64,000 nt of DNA from JADJOM01 sp046327715 (GCA_046327715.1 JAXLXY010000011.1:1-64000); one strand, 5' to 3'. Shown: positions 34,302-43,303, counted from the stretch's first letter. Notes: generated by a model not told the origin, from the letters alone. Numbers and translations: made by a program.

Positions 34302-37300
34302 CTACCGGGCGTGTTCCCCCGCGAGGCGCGCCACCCGTCCCCGGACCTCGCGGATGACGGGGGCGAGCGTGGGGTCGGCGTCGCGCCACTGGTCCAGGAG
34401 GCGGCCGTAGTAGTCGAGCGCCCGGGCGCGGTCGCCACGATCCTCGTAGAGCTCTCCCAGTCGCCGGTAGGCCCGGGCCTGGTTGATGGCGTCGTCGTAG
34501 AACTGCTCCCAGTCGGGCGTGGCGTTCACCACCCGTTCGAGCAGGGCCAGGACCGAGTCCTGCACCCCTGCGCGGTCGTAGGCCCAGGCGAGGTCGTACC
34601 GGGCGCAGTTCACGCAGAAGGCGGAGTCGGCGTTGATCCGGATCCGGGCGAGCCCCGAGGCGTACTGCCCCTCGGCGACCTCCACCCAGCCCAGCAGGTG
34701 CAGCGCCTGGCGGCCGCCGGTCGGCATGACGGAATCGGCCACCATCTGCTGGTAGAGCTGCCGCGCCCGGTCGGCCCGCCCGAGGATCGCGTACTGGCTG
34801 ATCAGTCCCTGGTAGGGCCGGTCGGGTGGGGGCAGGGTGGGCAGCGGGTCCCGCGCCAGCGCCTGGTCAAGCAGGCGGACGCCGTCGCTCACCGACCCGC
34901 CCCACGCAATCCGGGCCTCCGACTGGTACACCGCGTCCCGGAGCCGGCTGCCGGGGTCGGCGGCCGTCTCCGCGGCGGCGGCGCGCAGCAGCCGGTCCTG
35001 CTCCGCGACCTGGCCCCGGATCCCCGCGAAGGCCGACAGCGCCGCGTAGGCCCACTCGCGGTCCCGGGCCTGGGTGAGGGAGGGCAGGGCCGCCCGCGCC
35101 ACCGCCGCCGCGCTGTCCCACTGCCGTCGCATGGCCTGCACGTTCCACCGGAAGCCGGGAATGGTCACCCCGGCGGTCGGCACCAGGCGTGCCATCCGTT
35201 CGGTGGCCGCGGCGGCCTCGTCCACCTTGTGCTGGGCGGCGAGGGCTTCCACCATGTTCACCTGGAAGCTGCGGACCGTGCTGTCCACCCCGATGCCCCG
35301 CGCCAGCAGCGACTCGGCGGCGGCCCATTCCCGGCGGCGCGAGAACACCAGCGACAGGTTGTTGATGCTGGTGATGTCGTCGGGGCGCCGCGCCAGGACG
35401 GCCCGGTAGGCGCGCTCCGCCTGGACCATGTCCTCGGTGACGGCCCAGTGGTAGTACGCCTCGGTCTGCTGCCGCTCGAGGTCGGGCAGCCGCTCCCGGT
35501 TGCGGAACGCCTGGGTGGCCGCGTGCAGCTGCTTGCTGCGCGAATCGCCGGTGTTGAAGTAGAACACCCCGAGCGTCCGCCACGCGGTGGCGAACCCGCT
35601 GTCGAGCGCCACGGCCCGCAGCAGCTGCTGCTCGACGACCGGCGGCGTGCCGGTGCGCATGAAGGCGCGGGCCTCGGTGTAGAGCCGCAGCGCCTCCAGC
35701 GAGGAGGTGGTGACCTGCTCCATCGGCGGCGCCGCGCGGATGGTGCGCAGTGACTCGCCGAGCCGCTCGCGGAGGCGCTTGGAGAGCCGGTCCATCGCCG
35801 CGAGCACCTCGGTGTCGTCGGCCGCCGACTCGCGCAGCGCCACCAGCTCGGCGTCGCCGTCGGTGGCCAGCAGCCGCGCCGTGAGCAGGAAACCCCGGCC
35901 CGCGCCCGTCACTTCCCCCACCAGGTAGGCCTTGCCTCCCTCGCGGAGGGCGAGCTCGCGCGCGGTGGCCGGGTCGAGCCGGGTGCCGCCATCGGTGCGC
36001 GCCATCCGGCGCAGCGCGTTGCGCACCTCGGTGGCGTCGAGCACCCGCACCACCGGCGTCTGGCTCAGGTCGATCCGCAGCGCCTCCGACACCGAGGGGC
36101 CGAGGGTGCTGTCGGTGCCGGCGCTGGTGAAGTCGGCCACCACGATGCGGTCCTGCGCGTGCAGCGCCCCGCGCGCCACCAGTGTGCCGAGCGGCCCGAT
36201 GCCGAGCAGCCGCATCGCGGTATAGGCCGCGGCCGCGAGGCCCAGGCCGGAGAAGGCGGCCAGGCCGGTCTGCCGGGTGCGCCGCCAGGTCATGAGGCGC
36301 TGCAGGCCCGTCTCGCGGCTCGCCTGCCAGGTGCCGGTGGCGCGCGCCGCCGCCCGGCGCCGCTCCATCACCGCCGTCCCCACCGCAACCGGGAACCCGG
36401 CCAGCAGCAGCACCTGGGTGCCGGTGAGGACCCAGTCGGGCAGGCCCACCCGCAGCACCAGCGCCGTCACCGCGGCCATCAGCAGCAGCCCACCGAACCC
36501 GAACAGCAGCGCCACCTGCACCGGGTGGGTCTCCTCCGGCGCGGGCAGGACCCGCCCGGGCGGCGTCCCCTGCGCCGGCGTGGCCACCGCGGGCGCCAGC
36601 CGTTCCAGCGCGTCCCGCAGCGCCTCGGCGCTCTCCCACCGCGCTGCCGGTTCCTTGGCCAGGCAGTGCATCACCACCTCGGCGAGCGCGGGCGGCAGGT
36701 CGGGGCGGAGGCCGGCGATCGGCTCGGGAGGCTGGGTGATGTGCGCCGCCAGGATCTGCTGCGGCGTGGTGGCCGCGTAGGGAAAGCGCCCGGTGAGCAT
36801 CTCGAACGCCATGATTCCCAGGGCGTACAGGTCGGCGCGGTGATCCACCGCCGGGTCGCCGGCCGCCTGCTCCGGCGCCATGTAGGCCGGCGTCCCCAGC
36901 GCGAAGCCCACGCTGGTGAGCCGGGCGCTGGTGCTCGCCTCGCGCACCGCGCGCGCCACCCCGAAGTCCATCACCAGCGCGTGCCGCCCGGAGAGCATCA
37001 CGTTTTCCGGCTTGATGTCGCGGTGCACCACCCCCTGCGCGTGCGCCGTGGCCAGCGCGTCCGCGATCTCCGTCAGCAGCCGCACCGCCTCGGGCACCGG
37101 GACCGGGCCCCGCTCCAGCCGCTCCCGCAGCGACTCGCCCGTGACGTACGGCATGACGTAATAGGGCCGGGCCTCCTGGTCCGGCCCGGCCTGCACGCCC
37201 CCGCTGTCGAGCAGCGGGAGGATGTGCGGGTGCTGCAGCTTGGCCGCGATCTCGATCTCGCGCACGAACCGCTCGGTGCCCAGCGCCGCCCCGAGTTCCG

Positions 37301-37445
37301 GCCGCAGCAGCTTGATCGCCACCTGCCGCCCATGCTTGCGGTCGGTAGCCAGGTAGACGGTCGCCATCCCCCCCTGTCCGAGGAGGCGTTCCAGCGTATA
37401 GCGGTCGGCGAGCGCGGCAACCAGCTCGGAGGGAAGATCGGCCAG
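34302..37445 (-). CDS. Ser/Thr protein kinase with TPR-like C-terminus; apparent CTG start
   Basis: This is a PknB-type kinase of about 1047 residues. Kinase domain: the glycine loop LLGQGGMATVYLA, Lys in VAIKLLRPE, catalytic Asp143 in HRDIKPEN, MDFGVARA and APE in YMAPEQA. Two or three hydrophobic segments follow (about 290-390), then a periplasmic part with a VLDATEVRNALRRMAR region and many TPR-like helical repeats up to the end. The first ATG in frame (37367) falls inside the glycine loop, so it cannot be the true start. Upstream the frame stays open to about 37557 with no ATG, GTG or TTG. A CTG at 37445 gives LADLPSELVAALADRY, aligning with MAEALPQELTDALAGRY of the second kinase in this window. 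A -10-like TACTTT lies at 37473-37478. Start assignment is therefore tentative. Confidence 0.88.
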   Translation of the reverse strand: MADLPSELVAALADRYTLERLLGQGGMATVYLATDRKHGRQVAIKLLRPELGAALGTERFVREIEIAAKLQHPHILPLLDSGGVQAGPDQEARPYYVMPYVTGESLRERLERGPVPVPEAVRLLTEIADALATAHAQGVVHRDIKPENVMLSGRHALVMDFGVARAVREASTSARLTSVGFALGTPAYMAPEQAAGDPAVDHRADLYALGIMAFEMLTGRFPYAATTPQQILAAHITQPPEPIAGLRPDLPPALAEVVMHCLAKEPAARWESAEALRDALERLAPAVATPAQGTPPGRVLPAPEETHPVQVALLFGFGGLLLMAAVTALVLRVGLPDWVLTGTQVLLLAGFPVAVGTAVMERRRAAARATGTWQASRETGLQRLMTWRRTRQTGLAAFSGLGLAAAAYTAMRLLGIGPLGTLVARGALHAQDRIVVADFTSAGTDSTLGPSVSEALRIDLSQTPVVRVLDATEVRNALRRMARTDGGTRLDPATARELALREGGKAYLVGEVTGAGRGFLLTARLLATDGDAELVALRESAADDTEVLAAMDRLSKRLRERLGESLRTIRAAPPMEQVTTSSLEALRLYTEARAFMRTGTPPVVEQQLLRAVALDSGFATAWRTLGVFYFNTGDSRSKQLHAATQAFRNRERLPDLERQQTEAYYHWAVTEDMVQAERAYRAVLARRPDDITSINNLSLVFSRRREWAAAESLLARGIGVDSTVRSFQVNMVEALAAQHKVDEAAAATERMARLVPTAGVTIPGFRWNVQAMRRQWDSAAAVARAALPSLTQARDREWAYAALSAFAGIRGQVAEQDRLLRAAAAETAADPGSRLRDAVYQSEARIAWGGSVSDGVRLLDQALARDPLPTLPPPDRPYQGLISQYAILGRADRARQLYQQMVADSVMPTGGRQALHLLGWVEVAEGQYASGLARIRINADSAFCVNCARYDLAWAYDRAGVQDSVLALLERVVNATPDWEQFYDDAINQARAYRRLGELYEDRGDRARALDYYGRLLDQWRDADPTLAPVIREVRGRVARLAGEHAR

Positions 37446-37552
37446 TGGCGGGAACCAGTGAGGGGTCGGAGGAAAGTAGGGTCCCCCCGGGAGCGGGGCT
37501 AGCCTGCGCGGCGCCGGTGGCGCGGCCCGCTTCCCCCACCCGCCGGGCCGCG

Positions 37553-37558
37553 TACCTT
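37553..37558 (+). promoter_or_regulatory. -10 element for a leaderless glycoside-hydrolase transcript
   Basis: TACCTT is followed by six bases (AGGCCG) and the ATG at 37565. A TTCCCC at 37531-37536 stands 16 bases upstream and is the best -35 candidate. Confidence 0.5.
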
Positions 37559-37564
37559 AGGCCG

Positions 37565-39337
37565 ATGGTCCCACCCCTCTCCCGCCGCGATGCCCTCAAG
37601 GCCCTGGGCATCGCGGGCGCCGCGGCGCTGCAGCCCCCCGGCCCCGTGGACACGGGCGCCCGCGCCGCAGCCCCGATCCTGCCCCTCACCAGTACCAGCG
37701 ACGTGCACGTGCCCCCGCGCGGCCGGAGCTTCCTCAAGTTCAGCTTCGATCACCCCGAACCGTCCGTGCCCTTCGAGGGGTTCAGCTTCGGCCTGATGGT
37801 GTTCACCCGCGAGAACGCGTACGGGCTCGACCAGGCGCGAATGAGCGTGCATGAGACCGACGGCGGCCTCGAGGTGCGGGCCACCGGGCTGGTGTGGGCC
37901 GGCGGGCAGCAGCGGGCCGACGGGGAGGTCCGCCTGGCGCTGCGACGTATTCCGGACGGGGTGGAATGGGACGCCACCGTCGCCATGGACCGGCCGATCA
38001 AGGCCGTCACCACCGTGCTCCGCGGCGTGCCGCGGGGCCGGGTGGCCGCCGGCGGCGGCGCCTTCACCGACCCCGGCGACGACGAGCTGCTCTTCGGCTA
38101 TCCCTTCGGTGGCGGCGACCTGTTCGTGGCCGGCGGGATGAACACCCCGCTGCTGCAGGTGGAGGAGGCCGGTGGCGGCTGCTGCTACGTCGCGAGCCGC
38201 GACACCGCGGTCCGCACCAAGCGCTTCTACCTGCAACCCGGCGGGCAGGGGTACCGCATCGAGGCGGTGCACGAGGTCGAGGGGTGGAAGGACGAGCACC
38301 GCGTGACCCTGCCCCCCTGGCGCGTGGGCCGCGCCGCGAGCCTGGAGGCGGCCACCGCGGCGCACTACGCCCACCTGGCGCGGGCGTACCGGCTCCCCGA
38401 CTGGGACACCCGCCCCGACGTCCCGGACTGGCTCCGCCGCACCGCGCTGGTTACCACGCTGCACGGAATGCACTATACCGGCTACATCTTCAACGACTAT
38501 CCGAAGATGCTCGCCACGCTGCGGTGGATGGCCGCCCGGATGCCCGGCGAGCGAATCCTCGCGTTCCTCGCCGCGTGGGACGGCCGCTACTACTGGAACT
38601 ACCCCGCGTACGAGCTCGACCCCCGCATGGGCGGCGAGCGCGCCTTCCGCCGCCTCATCGACGAGGGGCACGACCTCGGCGTCCGCTTCATGCCCATGTT
38701 CGGCGCCAACGCCGCCAACCGGCGCCAGCCGTCCTTCCCCGCGCTCGCGGAGGCGGCCACGGCCAAGGTGGACGGCGACACGATGGACCTCAACTGGGTG
38801 GACTGGGACAACGACCGCCACATGGAAGGCTGGCTCGCCTACATGAACCTCGGCGTAGCCGCGTGGCGCGAATGGCTCGGTGGCCGCATCGGCGCCATGA
38901 TCGAGCGCTTCGGTGTGGACGCGTACTTCCTCGATATCGCCGGCGGCTGGGTCAACAACCCGCGCGCCGACATGCACGCCGGGATCCGGCAGCTGGTGCA
39001 GGACCTCCGCGCCCGGCACCCCGGTGTCGTCGCCGTGGGCGAGATGCACTACGATGCGCTGCTCGAGGTCCTGCCGCTCTTCCACGCCGGCGGCGGCGGG
39101 CCCGCCGGCCCCCACGTGCAGCGGCACGCCCGGTTCTTCCAGCACCTGAGCCACCCCGCCCCGGGCCGCGGCAGCACCGGCGTGCACGAGGAAGGGTTCA
39201 GCCGCTTCGACCCCGATACCCTCTCGCTCGCGCCACACGCCATCCCCACCCTCAACGTGGTGGACGACACCCTGGCGCGGCACCAGGACCTCATGGACGC
39301 CGTGATCCGGCGGGCCCGGGAACGGGCGGGGATCTGA
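37565..39337 (+). CDS. Tat-exported glycoside-hydrolase-like TIM-barrel protein
   Basis: This 590-residue protein begins with a Tat motif (LSRRDALKALG) and a hydrophobic segment. Residues about 40-270 are beta-rich; the rest looks like a (beta/alpha)8 barrel of the kind seen in DUF6259-type and clan GH-D-like enzymes. Segments VDAYFLDIAGGW and VVAVGEMHYDALL supply candidate catalytic Asp and Glu residues, and MDLNWVDWDNDRHMEGWLAYMN is a conserved-looking block. The exact family is not certain. It overlaps the GH127-like gene by one base (TGATG), so the two act together, presumably on a plant or microbial polysaccharide in the periplasm. Both proteins use the Tat route. Confidence 0.75.
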   Translation: MVPPLSRRDALKALGIAGAAALQPPGPVDTGARAAAPILPLTSTSDVHVPPRGRSFLKFSFDHPEPSVPFEGFSFGLMVFTRENAYGLDQARMSVHETDGGLEVRATGLVWAGGQQRADGEVRLALRRIPDGVEWDATVAMDRPIKAVTTVLRGVPRGRVAAGGGAFTDPGDDELLFGYPFGGGDLFVAGGMNTPLLQVEEAGGGCCYVASRDTAVRTKRFYLQPGGQGYRIEAVHEVEGWKDEHRVTLPPWRVGRAASLEAATAAHYAHLARAYRLPDWDTRPDVPDWLRRTALVTTLHGMHYTGYIFNDYPKMLATLRWMAARMPGERILAFLAAWDGRYYWNYPAYELDPRMGGERAFRRLIDEGHDLGVRFMPMFGANAANRRQPSFPALAEAATAKVDGDTMDLNWVDWDNDRHMEGWLAYMNLGVAAWREWLGGRIGAMIERFGVDAYFLDIAGGWVNNPRADMHAGIRQLVQDLRARHPGVVAVGEMHYDALLEVLPLFHAGGGGPAGPHVQRHARFFQHLSHPAPGRGSTGVHEEGFSRFDPDTLSLAPHAIPTLNVVDDTLARHQDLMDAVIRRARERAGI

Positions 39338-41238
39338 TGACCAGTCACCTCTCGCGTCGCGACTTCATGGCCGCCACCGCCGCCGGCGGCGCCCTGCTCT
39401 GGCCCGCGACCCTGCGCGCGGCCACCGGCGCGACGCCGCCCATCACGCTCCGGGCCCGGCCCTTCCCCCTCGATCGCGTCCGGCTCCGCCCCGGTTACGT
39501 CGCCGACCAGCTCGAGATCAACCGCCGCCACCTGCTGGCCCAGGATCCCGACCGCCTGCTCCACATGTTCCGGGTGACCGCCGGCCTCCCCTCCAGCGCC
39601 GAGCCCCTCGGCGGCTGGGAGGCTCCCGACAACGAGCTGCGCGGCCACTACACCGGCCACTACCTCTCCGCCTGCGCCCTGCTGTTCGCCGCCACCGGCG
39701 ACGCCGCCATCCGCTCCCGCGCGGAGACCGTCGTGGCCGGCCTCGCCGAGTGCCAGCGGGCGCTCGGCAGCGGCTACCTGAGCGCCTTTCCCGAGGAGCT
39801 GTTCGACCGGCTGCGCGCCGGCCAGCCCGCGTGGGCGCCGTTCTACACCATCCACAAGCTGATGGCGGGCCTCCTCGACCAGCACCAGCTCGCCGGCAGC
39901 GCGCCGGCCCGCGAGGTCCTCGAGCGCCAGGCCCGCTGGGTGGGCCGCTGGTGCCAGCCCCTCGGCGACGCCCACATGGCGCGGGTGCTCGAGCGCGAGT
40001 ACGGCGGGATGAACGAGGTGCTCTACAACCTTCGCGCCCTGACCGGCGACGCCCAGCACCTGGCGCTGGCGCAGCGCTTCGACCACGAGCGCTTCTTCGC
40101 CCCGCTGGCCCAGGGCCGCGACGAGCTGGCGGGCCTCCACGCCAACACCAGCATCCCCAAGGTGATCGGCGCCGCCCGGCGGCACGAGCTCCTGGGGGAG
40201 CGCCGCGCCCGCGACATCGCGGAGTACTTCTGGCACGAGGTCACCGGCCGGCGCTGCTACGCCACCGGCGGCACCAGCGCGGATGAAGGATGGGGCGAGC
40301 TCGGCGCGCTCGCCGCCGGCCTCTCCGGCTACACCCAGGAGTGCTGCGTCACCTACAACATGCTCAAGCTCTCCCGCCACCTCTTCAGCTGGACCGCCGA
40401 TCCGCGGGTGGCCGACTACTACGAGCGGGCCTACCTCAACGGCATCCTCGGCACCATGCACCCGTCGGACGGCGACAAGCTCTACTACGTGAGCCTCGCC
40501 GACGGGCTGTGGAAGCTCTTCGGCACCCCGGGGCACGACTACTGGTGCTGCACCGGCAGCATGGCGGAATCCTTCGCGAAGCTCGGCGACAGCATCTACT
40601 TCGGGGACGACGCCGGACTGTACGTGAACCTCTTCGTGGCGTCGGAGCTGGACTGGCGGGAACGGGACGTGCGGATCCTGCAGGAGACGCGGTTCCCGGA
40701 GGAGGAGACGACCCGGCTCACGGTGCGCGCGCCGCGGCCCGCCAGCTTCGCGCTCCGGGTGCGGGTGCCGGGGTGGGCCGCGGGGGGGCACGCCACGCTG
40801 AACGGGCGCCGGCTCGAGAGCTTCGCCGCGCCGGGGAGCTACCTGGTGGTGGAACGCCGCTGGCAGGACGGCGACCGGCTGGAGGTGACCCTGCCCATGA
40901 CGCTCCGCGCCGAGCCGCTCCCCGACGCGCCGGCACGCCACGCCCTCTGCTTCGGGCCGCTGGTCCTGGTCGGGCGGCTCGGCACCGAGGGCCTCACGCC
41001 CCAGTCGCTGCGCGCCGAGCCGACCGCGCCGCGCACCGTGCCGGAGTACCGGCTGCCGTCGGTGCCGGCGCCAACCCTCGTCGGGAAGGCCGACGCCCTG
41101 GGGACGTGGATCCGGCCGGTGGCCGGCCGGCCGCTCACCTTCACCACGAGCGGCCAGCCGATCGACCTCGAGCTGGTGCCGTTCTACCGCTCGCTCGACG
41201 AGCGCTACGCGGTGTACTGGACCATCGCGGAGGCCTGA
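39337..41238 (+). CDS. GH127-family (DUF1680) beta-L-arabinofuranosidase-like protein, Tat-exported
   Basis: This 633-residue protein is of the GH127/DUF1680 family. A Tat motif SRRDFMAAT (residues 6-14) precedes a hydrophobic stretch. Family blocks: FRVTAGLPSSAEPLGGWE, GHYTGHYLSACALLFAATGD, FYTIHKLMAGLLDQH, YGGMNEVLYNL, and the cysteine-zinc catalytic set Glu335-Cys336-Cys337 in QECCVTYNMLKLS with Cys404-Cys405 in YWCCTGS. In the characterised Bifidobacterium enzyme, such a Glu/Cys set binds zinc and one cysteine is the nucleophile, so catalysis should be intact here. A C-terminal beta-sandwich follows. It is translationally coupled to the preceding glycoside-hydrolase-like gene. Confidence 0.9.
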   Translation: MTSHLSRRDFMAATAAGGALLWPATLRAATGATPPITLRARPFPLDRVRLRPGYVADQLEINRRHLLAQDPDRLLHMFRVTAGLPSSAEPLGGWEAPDNELRGHYTGHYLSACALLFAATGDAAIRSRAETVVAGLAECQRALGSGYLSAFPEELFDRLRAGQPAWAPFYTIHKLMAGLLDQHQLAGSAPAREVLERQARWVGRWCQPLGDAHMARVLEREYGGMNEVLYNLRALTGDAQHLALAQRFDHERFFAPLAQGRDELAGLHANTSIPKVIGAARRHELLGERRARDIAEYFWHEVTGRRCYATGGTSADEGWGELGALAAGLSGYTQECCVTYNMLKLSRHLFSWTADPRVADYYERAYLNGILGTMHPSDGDKLYYVSLADGLWKLFGTPGHDYWCCTGSMAESFAKLGDSIYFGDDAGLYVNLFVASELDWRERDVRILQETRFPEEETTRLTVRAPRPASFALRVRVPGWAAGGHATLNGRRLESFAAPGSYLVVERRWQDGDRLEVTLPMTLRAEPLPDAPARHALCFGPLVLVGRLGTEGLTPQSLRAEPTAPRTVPEYRLPSVPAPTLVGKADALGTWIRPVAGRPLTFTTSGQPIDLELVPFYRSLDERYAVYWTIAEA

Positions 41239-41295
41239 TCCCCGCGGTGGAGCCGCCCCCCGGGGGGACGCTCTCGCCGCCGAGTGCCGAGCCGC

Positions 41296-41829
41296 CTATT
41301 TGGGCAGCAGCACGCCGTCCACGATGTAGAGCATGCCGTTGCCCGCGCGCACCGAGCCGATCACCTTCGCCCCGTCGATCGTGATCTCGTCGCCCGCCCG
41401 CCGCACCGTCACCGACCCGCCGGCCAGCATCGTGAGCACCAGCCCGTCGGTGAGCTGTGCGGGATCGTACGCGGTGACGATGACGTGGTGCAGCAGGATG
41501 GTGCGGAGCTGGCTCGCGCTCTCCGGCTTGAGCAGCGTCTCCACCGTGCCCGCGGGCAGCTTGTCGAACGCGGCGTTCACCGGCGCGAAGACCGTGAAGG
41601 GGCCGGGGTTGTTGAGCGGCAGCACGTAGTCCACCGCCTTGAGCGCGGTGACCAGCGTGGTGTGGTCCTTGGAGCCCGCGGCGATCCCCGCGATGCTGTT
41701 GGGGTCGAGCGTCACCGCCGGCGCCGCGACGGCGGCCTGGGCGGGGGCGGCGCCCTCCCCGGCCGGCTTGCAGCCGACGGGCAGGAGCAGGGCGAGTGAA
41801 GCGGCGGCGAACAGCACACGGCGGCGCAT
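41296..41829 (-). CDS. Fasciclin-domain lipoprotein
   Basis: This 177-residue protein has a lipobox LLLPVGC (Cys20), a short Ala/Pro linker and one fasciclin (FAS1) domain. The H1 block is PGPFTVFAPVNAAFDKLPAG, followed by LRTILLHHVIVTAY and the terminal H2-type block GMLYIVDGVLLPK. FAS1 domains mediate adhesion or surface interactions, and single-domain secreted forms are common in soil bacteria. The leader between this gene and its divergent neighbour is 309 bases with two hairpins, hinting at regulation. Confidence 0.93.
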   Translation of the reverse strand: MRRRVLFAAASLALLLPVGCKPAGEGAAPAQAAVAAPAVTLDPNSIAGIAAGSKDHTTLVTALKAVDYVLPLNNPGPFTVFAPVNAAFDKLPAGTVETLLKPESASQLRTILLHHVIVTAYDPAQLTDGLVLTMLAGGSVTVRRAGDEITIDGAKVIGSVRAGNGMLYIVDGVLLPK

Positions 41830-42138
41830 GGGACAATCCCTCGACGTGAAGTGAGACGGCACCCGATGACGGCCGCTGCCCGGGGGCAGCGGGGATCCGG
41901 ACGGGCTCGAGGACCCCGCGCGAGCGGGGCCGGCCGGGCCCGGGTGGCAAGGAGGGATTGCCTGACGAAGGGAACTGCACCTGCGCCACCAGTGTAGGGG
42001 ACGGACCCCGTCACGTCAATGTCCCACCTGAAGATGCGATTAAGAAACCGTGACAGTCTCCGGGCATCGGAGTCCGGGCCCCCGGGATCCGGGGCGGGCC
42101 GCCTTTCCTTCCCTGCGGCGCCGCCGTAAACTGGCCCC
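41830..42138. other. Divergent spacer with two hairpins in the fasciclin leader
   Basis: This is 309 bases without a gene. A 9-bp stem with a 2-base loop lies at 41873-41892 (CCGCTGCCC/GGGCAGCGG), and a 6-bp stem with a GCGA loop lies at 41914-41929. Both fall in what would be the 5' leader of the fasciclin gene. The AT-rich patch around 42034-42046 is the most promoter-like part for that gene, but no clear -35/-10 was found. The right end carries the -10 of the BtrH-like gene. Confidence 0.4.
42127..42132 (+). promoter_or_regulatory. -10 element for a leaderless BtrH-like transcript
   Basis: TAAACT is followed by six bases (GGCCCC) and the ATG at 42139. TTTCCT at 42104-42109, 17 bases upstream, is a possible -35. 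Confidence 0.55.
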
Positions 42139-43248
42139 ATGACCATCCCCGCCACCGCCGCCCTGCGCACGCTCCTGGCCCACGCCGGGCAGGACCGCTC
42201 CGAGCCGCTGCTCTTCGTGCAGGCCGGCGGCATCGGCGTCGGGGTCTTCGCCTTCCACTACGAGAAGGAGGACGTGGTCACGCTCTTCCTGGCGGGCCGG
42301 CACCTCTGGGCCGACGACCACGCCTACCTCACCGCCGCCGCCGGGCGCCTGGGCTGGAAGACGGCGACGAAGGAGAGCACCAGCGCGAAGGCGGCGGAGC
42401 AGGAGCTCCGCAAGGCGCTCGACCGCGGGGCGCCGGTCATCGCGTGGGTGGACGCCGCGCACCTGCCGCACCGGGTGATGCCGGCGCACTTCAGCGGCGG
42501 CGGCTATCACGTCATCACGGTGCACGCCATCGCCGGCGATGAGGCGCGGATCGCCGACGGCGGGGAACCGTTCGCCATCTCCCTCCGGGACCTCGCCACG
42601 GCCCGTGGGCGCATCGCCAAGTTCCGCCACCGGCTCCTCTGGCTCGAGGGGCGGCAGGGACGCGCGCCGGCCCCGGACGCCGTGCTGGCCGACGCCCGCC
42701 GGACCTGCGTGTCCACGCTCCTCAAGGCGAAGATGGCCAACTTCCGGCTCGACGCCTTCGCCGAGCTGGCCGACCGGATGACGGCCGACAAGGGGAAGGA
42801 GAGCTGGGTGGAGATGTTCCCGCCGGGCCCGCGCCTGTGGACCGCGCTCACCTCCCTCCACGAGTACATCGAGCGCTACGGCACCGGCGGCGGGCTCTGC
42901 CGCGCCAGCTTCGCCGCCGGCCTGCGCGAGGCGGGCCTGGCCGCGCCGGCGGCGGCGTATACGGCGCTGGCCGCCGACTGGAGCGCCCTGGCGGGCGCGG
43001 CGCTTCCCGCCGGGGTGCCGGCCTTCGACCAGGCGCGCGAGCTGTTCGCCCGGCGCACCGCGCTCATCGCCGCCCGGGGCCCCGTCCCCGAGATCCGTGC
43101 CTGCTGGGAGGGGTTGAGCCGTCTCCAGCGGGATGCCAGGAAGAGCTTCCCCCTCGATGCGGCCCGGGCGGCCGACCTCCGCGGGGCGCTGGCGGAGCGC
43201 CTCCGCGCGATCCACGCGGCAGAGGTGGCGGCCCTCGCCCTGCTCTGA
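42139..43248 (+). CDS. BtrH-N/DUF4872-like protein lacking the usual N-terminal Cys
   Basis: This 369-residue protein resembles two-domain BtrH_N/DUF4872 proteins, which have a papain-like fold and are often acyltransferases or peptidase-like. The N-terminal TAALRTLLAHAGQDRSEPLLF matches the start of the BtrH_N domain, followed by GGIGVGVFAFHY, a GRH motif and VIAWVDAAHLPHR. The core GGGYHVITVHAIAGDEARIADG holds the conserved His. In relatives a cysteine normally precedes the ALRNLL helix; here that place is Thr/Ala, so the enzyme may be inactive or use another residue. The C-terminal 180 residues are helical. No secretion signal is present. It is monocistronic. Confidence 0.68.
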   Translation: MTIPATAALRTLLAHAGQDRSEPLLFVQAGGIGVGVFAFHYEKEDVVTLFLAGRHLWADDHAYLTAAAGRLGWKTATKESTSAKAAEQELRKALDRGAPVIAWVDAAHLPHRVMPAHFSGGGYHVITVHAIAGDEARIADGGEPFAISLRDLATARGRIAKFRHRLLWLEGRQGRAPAPDAVLADARRTCVSTLLKAKMANFRLDAFAELADRMTADKGKESWVEMFPPGPRLWTALTSLHEYIERYGTGGGLCRASFAAGLREAGLAAPAAAYTALAADWSALAGAALPAGVPAFDQARELFARRTALIAARGPVPEIRACWEGLSRLQRDARKSFPLDAARAADLRGALAERLRAIHAAEVAALALL

Positions 43249-43261
43249 GGCACAGCACCAG

Positions 43262-43291
43262 CCCGCCGCCGAGCCGCCGAGCCGCCGAGCC
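43262..43291. repeat. Short 9-bp tandem repeat (GCCGCCGAG)
   Basis: The spacer before the BNR-like lipoprotein gene has three copies of GCCGCCGAG (43266-43292) in a row. A similar GCCGCCGAG string occurs in the RND pump gene near 55219. This is probably simple-sequence slippage; no function is implied. Confidence 0.45.
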
Positions 43292-43303
43292 GTCCAACCC
43301 CCT

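Noticed and set aside
37365..37367. ATG at 37367 as start of the Ser/Thr kinase
   Set aside because: It falls inside the ATP-binding glycine loop (GQGGMATVY), which would destroy the kinase fold; the frame must start upstream.
34302..37737. Alternative long frame on the minus strand overlapping the kinase gene
   Set aside because: The kinase motifs (glycine loop, HRDIKPEN, APE) are all in the other frame; this one is Arg/Gly/Ala-rich with no domain.
41256..41267. 12-bp C6G6 palindrome between convergent genes
   Set aside because: No loop and no U-tract; homopolymer runs of this kind arise by chance in DNA this GC-rich.
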